From Halogeometricum limi (GTDB lineage: Archaea > Halobacteriota > Halobacteria > Halobacteriales > Haloferacaceae): 64,000 nucleotides of DNA. The stretch lies in assembly GCF_900115785.1 (NCBI RefSeq), contig NZ_FOYS01000001.1, positions 753,491 through 817,490 of the forward strand, written 5' to 3'. Within the stretch, counting starts at the first letter, position 1, and each line of letters opens with the position of its first letter. The translations under genes were made by a program, and so were the position numbers. Shown in pieces: positions 58,841 through 64,000 of this stretch. A model generated the notes under the pieces. It ran no database searches, was not told the origin of the DNA, and saw nothing but the letters and a program-made list of their open reading frames with translations.

Positions 58841-61756
58841 ATGACAAGAACTCCGTCTCACCGAACGACGTTGGCAGTCCTCCTCTCGGTTCTCGTGCTC
58901 GTCTCGACGGCGAGTGCGACCGTCGGGGCGACGGGAATGCCCACCGGCGGCGCCTCTCCGCTCGAAGCAGACGAGACGCCGTCGCTCTCTTCGGACCGAC
59001 CGCGGGACGACCGTTCCGCCGTCACGAACCTGACGCGCCAACTGGCACAGATCGAACCGCAGGCGGCCGGGTCGTTCCGGCAAGAGACGGTGTTCTCGGG
59101 GCTCTCACAGCCGATGGACGTGGCGTTCCTCCCCGACGGGAGAGCTCTCGTCATCACCAAGACTGGACGCGTCGTCGTCGGCAACCCCTCCAACGGACAG
59201 TACCAGACGTACATGCAACTGCCGAACGTCGACACCGCGCGCGAACGCGGGTTAGAGAGCATCGCGCTCGACCCGAACTTCGCGCAGAACAAGTACGTCT
59301 ACCTGTACTACGTCCGCGCGTCGAACCCGCACCGCGCCCGGGTGTCGCGCTTTACGCATCAAGAGAACCAGGGTGGACTGTCGAGTCGCGGAGCGGTCGG
59401 CTCCGAACGGGTCGTCTGGCAGGACAACGCCGACCCGAAGAACTGCTGTCACTTCGGCGGCGGGATGGGGTTCGGACCGGACGGGAAACTCTACTTGACG
59501 ACGGGTGAGGAGTTCGACCCCACGCAGTCGCAGGACCTCTCGCAGTCCGGTGGAAAGATCATCCGCGTCAACAAGGACGGCACCGTCCCGACGGACAACC
59601 CGTTCGCGGGGGACGGGAAAGCGTCCACGCTCGACACTATCTGGGCGTACGGGCTCCGGAACCCCTTCCGCGCGTCGTGGGACCGACAGACCGGCCGGTT
59701 CTACATCGGTGACGTGGGCGGTAACGACGACAGAGTCGCCCAAGAGGAAGTCAACGTGGGTAAGAAGGGGGCGAACTACGGGTGGCCCTACTGCGAGGGG
59801 CCATGCTCGCGGGCGGGGACGACGAACCCCGTGTTCTCGTACCCACACGCGGGCGGTGAAGCCGCGATAACCGGCGGCTTCGTCTACCGCGGCGCGCAGT
59901 TCCCGAGCGCGTATCAGGGGGCGTACTTCTACGGCGACTACGCGCGCGACTGGATTCGATATCTCAAGTTCGACAGTAACGGGAAGGTCACCGGGAGTTA
60001 CTCGTTCTCGACGGGCACCGAAAGCATCGTCGACCTCTCTCAGGGACCCGAAGGCGGCCTCTACTGGGTGAGCATCAGCCAGGGGCGGGTATCTCGGTTC
60101 GTCTACCAGTCCGCCGGAAGCGAAGCGCCGACGATAACGCGGGCCACCGGCCAACCCACCTCCGGTCCCGCGCCGCTGACGGTTCAGTTCGCCGGGTCGG
60201 CGACCGACCCGAACGGTGATAGACTCACCTACCGATGGGTGTTCGGTGACGGCACCAGTGCGTCGGGCGCGTCGGTCTCGCACACCTACCAGAAGAAGGG
60301 CCGATACACCGCCTACTTACGCGTCTCCGACGGGACGACCACCGTCGACTCCGGACCCGTCGTCGTCTCGGTCGGTTCCGGGCCCGACGCGCGAATCACC
60401 GCTCCCGCCGGCGGAACGACGTTCCGCGCGGGCCAGACGATTTCGCTCCGCGGGACCGGCACCGACCCCGAAGACGGGACGTTGAGCGGAAATGCGCTCA
60501 CGTGGAACGTCGAGTTCGTTCACTCGGACCACACCCACCCGGTCATCACCGACGCGGTCGGCGGGTCGGCGAGTTTCCAGGTCCCGACGACGGGCCACGA
60601 CTACCACGGGTCGACGGCGTACCGAATCTCGCTGACGGCGCGGGACTCGGACGGACTCACCGACACGGAGACGGTGACCGTCGCTCCCGAGAAAGTCGAC
60701 CTGACGCTCAGAACCCAACCGGCGGGGTTGACGGTGAACCTCGATAGCGCTCCCCGGACGACGCCGCTGGTCTACGACACGCTGGTCGGGTTCAGACACG
60801 CCGTCGAGGCGCCCGCGACGCAGTGCGTCGCCGGGACGCAGTACCAGTTCCAGCGGTGGTCCGACGGCGGCGCGCGCGCCCACACGGTGACGGTACCCAC
60901 GTCGGCGACAACGCTCACCGCGACGTACGCCACCGCGGGGTCGTGCACCGGCGGTTCGACGGGAGCCATTCCGACGAACGGCCTCGCACTCAGGTTAGAG
61001 TCGGACGGGATTACGACTCGAAGCGGCGGCATCGTGACCGGGTGGGCCGACACCTCCGGCCGCGGCAACGCACTCACTGCGGGCGGCGACCCGACGCTCG
61101 CGAAGAGTCCCTCGGGGCAGAACGTCGTCGCCTTCGACGGGAACGGTGACCTCCTCCAGCGGACGAGTCTGACCGCGTTCCCCACGGGCAACACGGACCG
61201 AACGGTCGTCATGGTCGGGAGATACGACAGTCCCGGCTTCGGTGGCTTCGCCTACGGTTCCGCCTCGTGTAACCGCGCGTTCGGGACCGTCGTGGACAAG
61301 AGCGGGAAGCTGGCTCTGCAGGGTTGGTGCTCCGGTAACGACTTCTCGTCGGCCGCCGGCGGCACCGGCGCGGGGTGGCTCGTCCAGAGCGCGACGCTCC
61401 GGTCGGGAACGTACACGCACTTCAAGAACGGACGGCAGATAGGGACGGGGTCGCACACGTACGCGACGACGGGTAACAGCCTCGTCCTCGGGGCCGAACT
61501 CTCCCCCGGACCGTACCTCGACATGGACGTCGCCGCCGTCGTCGTCTACAACCGCGCTCTCAGCGACACCGAGCGAAAGCAGGTCGAAAGCTACCTCAGA
61601 CAGAAGTACCTCGGCGGGACGGCGGCGTCCGTGACGACTGCCGGTATCGCCGTCGATTCGGCCGGACTCGACCGCTCTCGTGACCGCTCGGACACCGGGG
61701 ACAATTCCCCGACGTTCGAGGCGTCGGCCGCTTCAGTCGCGCGCGGGGACCGGTAG
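58841..61756 (+). CDS. Secreted PQQ-type sugar dehydrogenase with PKD and LamG-like domains
   Basis: A 971-residue secreted protein. Residues 1-30 are a Sec-type signal (TLAVLLSVLVLVSTASATVG). Residues 65-435 are a glucose/sorbosone-dehydrogenase beta-propeller: FSGLSQPMDVAFLPDGRALV, the catalytic His region CCHFGGGMGFGPDGKLYLTT, YGLRNPFRASWD and IGDVGGN. PKD-like domains follow at 445-530 (LTYRWVFGDGTSASGASVSH) and 535-625, then a bacterial-repeat-like domain (QYQFQRWSDGGARAHTVTVP) and a LamG-like lectin fold at 700-925 (GLALRLESDGITTRSGGI, VVVYNRALSDTERKQVESYL). It probably oxidises sugars or glycans at the cell exterior. Confidence 0.88.
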   Translation: MTRTPSHRTTLAVLLSVLVLVSTASATVGATGMPTGGASPLEADETPSLSSDRPRDDRSAVTNLTRQLAQIEPQAAGSFRQETVFSGLSQPMDVAFLPDGRALVITKTGRVVVGNPSNGQYQTYMQLPNVDTARERGLESIALDPNFAQNKYVYLYYVRASNPHRARVSRFTHQENQGGLSSRGAVGSERVVWQDNADPKNCCHFGGGMGFGPDGKLYLTTGEEFDPTQSQDLSQSGGKIIRVNKDGTVPTDNPFAGDGKASTLDTIWAYGLRNPFRASWDRQTGRFYIGDVGGNDDRVAQEEVNVGKKGANYGWPYCEGPCSRAGTTNPVFSYPHAGGEAAITGGFVYRGAQFPSAYQGAYFYGDYARDWIRYLKFDSNGKVTGSYSFSTGTESIVDLSQGPEGGLYWVSISQGRVSRFVYQSAGSEAPTITRATGQPTSGPAPLTVQFAGSATDPNGDRLTYRWVFGDGTSASGASVSHTYQKKGRYTAYLRVSDGTTTVDSGPVVVSVGSGPDARITAPAGGTTFRAGQTISLRGTGTDPEDGTLSGNALTWNVEFVHSDHTHPVITDAVGGSASFQVPTTGHDYHGSTAYRISLTARDSDGLTDTETVTVAPEKVDLTLRTQPAGLTVNLDSAPRTTPLVYDTLVGFRHAVEAPATQCVAGTQYQFQRWSDGGARAHTVTVPTSATTLTATYATAGSCTGGSTGAIPTNGLALRLESDGITTRSGGIVTGWADTSGRGNALTAGGDPTLAKSPSGQNVVAFDGNGDLLQRTSLTAFPTGNTDRTVVMVGRYDSPGFGGFAYGSASCNRAFGTVVDKSGKLALQGWCSGNDFSSAAGGTGAGWLVQSATLRSGTYTHFKNGRQIGTGSHTYATTGNSLVLGAELSPGPYLDMDVAAVVVYNRALSDTERKQVESYLRQKYLGGTAASVTTAGIAVDSAGLDRSRDRSDTGDNSPTFEASAASVARGDR

Positions 61757-61814
61757 CGGCAACGCCGTGGCCAACCCGAACAGATAGGCGAGCGCTCTCC
61801 TTCTCGACAACTCC

Positions 61815-63236
61815 GTGTCGGACCGCGAGAGCCGAATCGATATGACCGAGGGCGCAGTGACGCCCAAACTCGTCTCGCTCTCGTGGCCTCTCGTCGCCGG
61901 CAACCTCCTCCAGACGTTCTACAACCTCGCGGATATGTTCTGGGTGGGCCGCGTCGGCCCCGAAGCCGTCGCCGCCGTCTCGCTCATGTTCCCGACGGCG
62001 TGGATGTTCGTCTCCGTCGCGATGGGCGTCACCGCGGCGGCAGTCGCACTCGTCTCCCGACACGTCGGCGCGGGCGACGACCGGGCCGCAGAGCGAGTCG
62101 TCGGTCAGACGCTCCTCCTCGCCGTCGCCGTCGGCGTCCTCCTCGGCTTCGTCGGCTACCTCGGCAGGCGTCCCCTCCTCGCACTCATCGGCGCGGAGGG
62201 CCGCGTCTACACCGAGGCGCTCGCGTACGCCGAAGTCCTCTTCGTGACGCTCCCGTTCACGTTCGTCTTCTTCGCCTTCCGCGCCGTGCTCCGCGGCGCG
62301 GGCGACACTCGGACGGCGATGTGGCTGGTCGTCGTCAGCGCGGGTCTCAACGTCGTCTTGGACCCGCTCTTCATCCTCGGCTACGGTCCGTTCTCGGCGA
62401 TGGGGACGCGCGGCGCCGCCGTCGCGACGCTGGTCGCGCGAATCGTCGCCGCCGCCGCCGGACTCGCCATCCTCCTGCACGGCGGGTGGGGCGCGCGCCT
62501 CAGACTCGCCGACCTTCGGCCGGACCCGGTCTTGCTCCGGAAACTCGTCGACGTGGGCTATCCCGCCACGCTGGACGGCCTCGCGCGCAGTTTCGCGGCC
62601 GTCGCCCTCGCGGCCCTCGTCGCTCGATTCGGCGCGGTGGCCACCGCGGCGTACGGCATCGGACTCCGACTCATGTCCGTCTCGTGGACCGTCTCGGGGG
62701 CCGTCGGGCAGGCGGCGGCGACGGGCGTCGGCCAGAATCTCGGCGCGGAGACGCCCGACAGGGCCGCGGAGGTGACGTGGAAGGCGACGGCCGGGACGAT
62801 GGGGATACTCGGCCTCGCGGGGGCCGTCGTCTGGGCGTTCCCCGCCGTCTTCATGCGCGTGTTCATCGGCGACGCCGCCGTCGTCGCCGCAGGCGTCGAG
62901 ATGCTCACGATAATCGCGCCGTTCTGGGCGTTCTTGGGCGGACTGATGGTGATTCAGGGCGCGTTCCGCGGCGCGGGGCAGACCCGCGTCTCGATGGCGT
63001 TGTCGCTCGTCTCTCGGTGGGTCGTCCGTTTCCCGGCGGCGTTCGTCCTCGCCTACGCGCTCTCGTGGGGCGTCGTCGGCCTCTGGTGGGCGCTGTCGCT
63101 CTCGGGCGTCGTCACGTTCGCACTCGGGTGTCTGTGGTTCCTCCGCGGCGACTGGCGCACCGCCGTCGTCGACGACGCCGCCGACGAGGGACGGCGTGGC
63201 TCCGACGAGACGACTGCGACCGGCACGACGGACTGA
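61815..63236 (+). CDS. MATE-family efflux transporter
   Basis: A 473-residue protein with 12 membrane helices in two similar halves. The MATE start is TPKLVSLSWPLVAGNLLQTF, YNLADMFWVGRVGPEAVAAV; the second half begins LLRKLVDVGYPATLDGLARS. GVTAAAVALVSRHVGAGDDR and GRAAEVTWK-like RAAEVTWKATAGTMGILGLA are typical. It exports cationic compounds in exchange for Na+ or H+; in haloarchaea Na+ coupling is likely (inference). The start is GTG 61815, with MTEGAVTPK (61842) as an alternative. Confidence 0.9.
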   Translation: MSDRESRIDMTEGAVTPKLVSLSWPLVAGNLLQTFYNLADMFWVGRVGPEAVAAVSLMFPTAWMFVSVAMGVTAAAVALVSRHVGAGDDRAAERVVGQTLLLAVAVGVLLGFVGYLGRRPLLALIGAEGRVYTEALAYAEVLFVTLPFTFVFFAFRAVLRGAGDTRTAMWLVVVSAGLNVVLDPLFILGYGPFSAMGTRGAAVATLVARIVAAAAGLAILLHGGWGARLRLADLRPDPVLLRKLVDVGYPATLDGLARSFAAVALAALVARFGAVATAAYGIGLRLMSVSWTVSGAVGQAAATGVGQNLGAETPDRAAEVTWKATAGTMGILGLAGAVVWAFPAVFMRVFIGDAAVVAAGVEMLTIIAPFWAFLGGLMVIQGAFRGAGQTRVSMALSLVSRWVVRFPAAFVLAYALSWGVVGLWWALSLSGVVTFALGCLWFLRGDWRTAVVDDAADEGRRGSDETTATGTTD

Positions 63237-63310
63237 CGACGACCACGCTCGACCGACTGTCGCCTCGACCCTGCAAAATCGACAAGGTTCCGTCCGACGT
63301 GTTCTCTGCC

Positions 63311-63490
63311 GTGTCTCACTCACCAGACCTTCCGGACCGCTACGTCTGCGAACGCTGCCACGCGGTCTACGCGGGAACCGTCGTCCGCGACGACGACGAC
63401 ACGCGACACTTCGAGGCGCCGTCGGAGTGTGCGGCCTGCGGTTCGACGGCGTTCGTCGCCTTCGAACAGTACGTCCACGCGGACGTCTGA
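63311..63490 (+). CDS. Small zinc-ribbon protein
   Basis: A 59-residue protein from GTG 63311 (an in-frame GTG at 63299 is possible) to TGA at 63488-63490. Two CxxC pairs, RYVCERCHAVYAG and SECAACGSTAFV, about 30 residues apart form a zinc ribbon. The middle is acidic (DDDDTRHFEA). Small zinc-finger proteins of this kind are numerous in haloarchaea; some bind RNA or proteins, but no function is known for this one. It follows the MATE gene by 74 nt. Confidence 0.62.
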   Translation: MSHSPDLPDRYVCERCHAVYAGTVVRDDDDTRHFEAPSECAACGSTAFVAFEQYVHADV

Positions 63491-63647
63491 GTAGCGTCCG
63501 TCCCGCCGGGTCCGTCTCCCGCCCGTCTCACGGGCGGACCGTCCACGCGTAGGCGTTCCGACAGGGAGCGCCCGGTGCGTACGTCACCTCGCTCTCGCCG
63601 TAACTCGGTGACGCCGCGCGGGACCAAGACGGCGAGGAGCGAACCGC

Positions 63648-64000
63648 TTACTCGTCTAACTTCTCGCGGAGCATCTGGTTCACGTCGCCCGGGTCGGCGC
63701 TTCCGCCCGTCTTCTGCATCACCTGACCGACGAGGAAGTTCACCGCGCCGCCCTCGCCGGCGTGGTAGTCCTCGACGGCGTCGGGGTTCTCCTCGATGGC
63801 CTCCGCGACGGCGGTGACGACTTCGTCGTCGTCGGCCGCGCCGAGACCCTCGCGGTCGACGATGTCGTCCGGGGCGTCGCCGTCGTCCAGCATCCCGCGG
63901 AGGACGACTTCCTCGGCGTTCTTCGTCGTAATCGACCCTTCGGCGACGAGTTCGACGAGGCGGGTGAACTCGTCGAGTCGGTGCGAGACGTCCGTAATCT
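63648..64000 (-). CDS. gatB: Asp/Glu-tRNA(Asn/Gln) amidotransferase subunit B, 3' end (partial)
   Basis: The C-terminal 116 residues, open to the window edge: ITDVSHRLDEFTRLVELVAE, SITTKNAEEVVLRGMLDDGD, and the GatB/YqeY tail NFLVGQVMQKTGGSADPGDV ending MLREKLDE. This is the tRNA-binding helical tail of GatB; GatE, the related archaeal subunit, has a somewhat different end, so assignment is by likeness. GatCAB amidates mis-charged Asp-tRNA(Asn) or Glu-tRNA(Gln), complementing AspRS encoded 10 kb away. The start lies beyond the window. Confidence 0.85.
   Translation of the reverse strand, partial: ITDVSHRLDEFTRLVELVAEGSITTKNAEEVVLRGMLDDGDAPDDIVDREGLGAADDDEVVTAVAEAIEENPDAVEDYHAGEGGAVNFLVGQVMQKTGGSADPGDVNQMLREKLDE

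Noticed and set aside
61596-63323. 575-residue minus frame opposite the MATE gene
   Set aside because: Acidic/Arg repeats typical of antisense reading of GC-rich membrane-protein codons; MATE motifs are clear on the plus strand.
1-64000. CRISPR arrays, rRNA genes, riboswitches and replication origins
   Set aside because: No regularly spaced direct repeats with unique spacers, rRNA-like sequence, recognisable aptamer or Orc1/Cdc6-associated repeat cluster was found.

Overview
The window is chromosomal DNA of a halophilic archaeon (class Halobacteria). The evidence is very high G+C with G/C-ending codons, strongly acidic proteins, twin-arginine signal peptides, TATA promoters placed about 27 nt before start codons (leaderless transcripts), and haloarchaeal families throughout: HalOD1, HTH_10/bat-type regulators, DUF7344-like winged helices, ThiR, Thi4 with an active-site Cys, GGGP synthase, pantoate kinase and KEOPS Pcc1. 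The order zinc-finger protein / DUF3194 / prefoldin beta / Pcc1 / RpoP / L37Ae / DUF2103 / TruD / Pth2 / dcd / ThiR / Thi4 suggests the Haloferacaceae side of the class; this placement is inference.

Layout. 1-3.1 kb is an accessory patch, visibly less G+C-rich than the rest: remnants of a cut-off CDS, a regulatory trio (HalOD1, DUF7344-like HTH, HTH_10 regulator), an intact IS5-type transposase and the tail of a second transposase. 3.4-13.4 kb carries a 7TM-PAS sensor kinase with a decayed ATPase domain, a Tat-secreted subtilase, a Tat lipoprotein, a peroxiredoxin, a CPBP protease, the TIGR02587/TIGR02588 membrane pair, an HTH regulator and a DUF502 protein. 13.5-18.8 kb is a MoxR/DUF58/DUF4129 module interrupted by a DehI-like dehalogenase. 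A tRNA-Ser(CGA) follows at 18.9 kb. 20.4-25.3 kb is a surface-glycan island (Gfo/Idh/MocA oxidoreductase, DegT aminotransferase, GT2 glycosyltransferase, flippase). 25.5-33.2 kb has a membrane-anchored molybdopterin oxidoreductase, an isopropylmalate/citramalate synthase, a second HalOD1/HTH_10 pair, an HNH-like zinc protein, a UPF0104-type membrane protein and GMP synthase subunit A. 33-46 kb is the conserved housekeeping block (transcription, translation, tRNA modification, dCTP deaminase, thiamine). 46-55 kb holds a glutathionyl-hydroquinone-reductase-like protein, a second molybdopterin protein, the archaeal CoA pair (pantoate kinase and phosphopantothenate synthetase), aspS and the lipid enzyme GGGPS. 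55.2-56.1 kb is an AT-richer insertion with a solitary PD-(D/E)XK nuclease-like gene abutting topA. The window ends with a large secreted PQQ-type sugar dehydrogenase, a MATE exporter, a small zinc ribbon and the 3' end of gatB.

The most unusual structures are: (i) two extra copies of the aspS 3' end, differing from aspS almost only by synonymous codons, which looks like scars of repeated integration or allele replacement; (ii) a near-perfect 19-bp inverted repeat bracketing the regulatory trio plus the IS5 transposase, suggesting a cargo-carrying IS; (iii) a 21-bp direct repeat forming the promoter/operator of the HTH gene in that trio; (iv) the solitary PD-(D/E)XK gene that shares a palindromic stop with topA; (v) a ribosomal protein L37Ae without its zinc-finger cysteines; and (vi) a 75-bp nested palindrome with A/T runs between convergent genes. 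No CRISPR array, rRNA or replication origin was seen.
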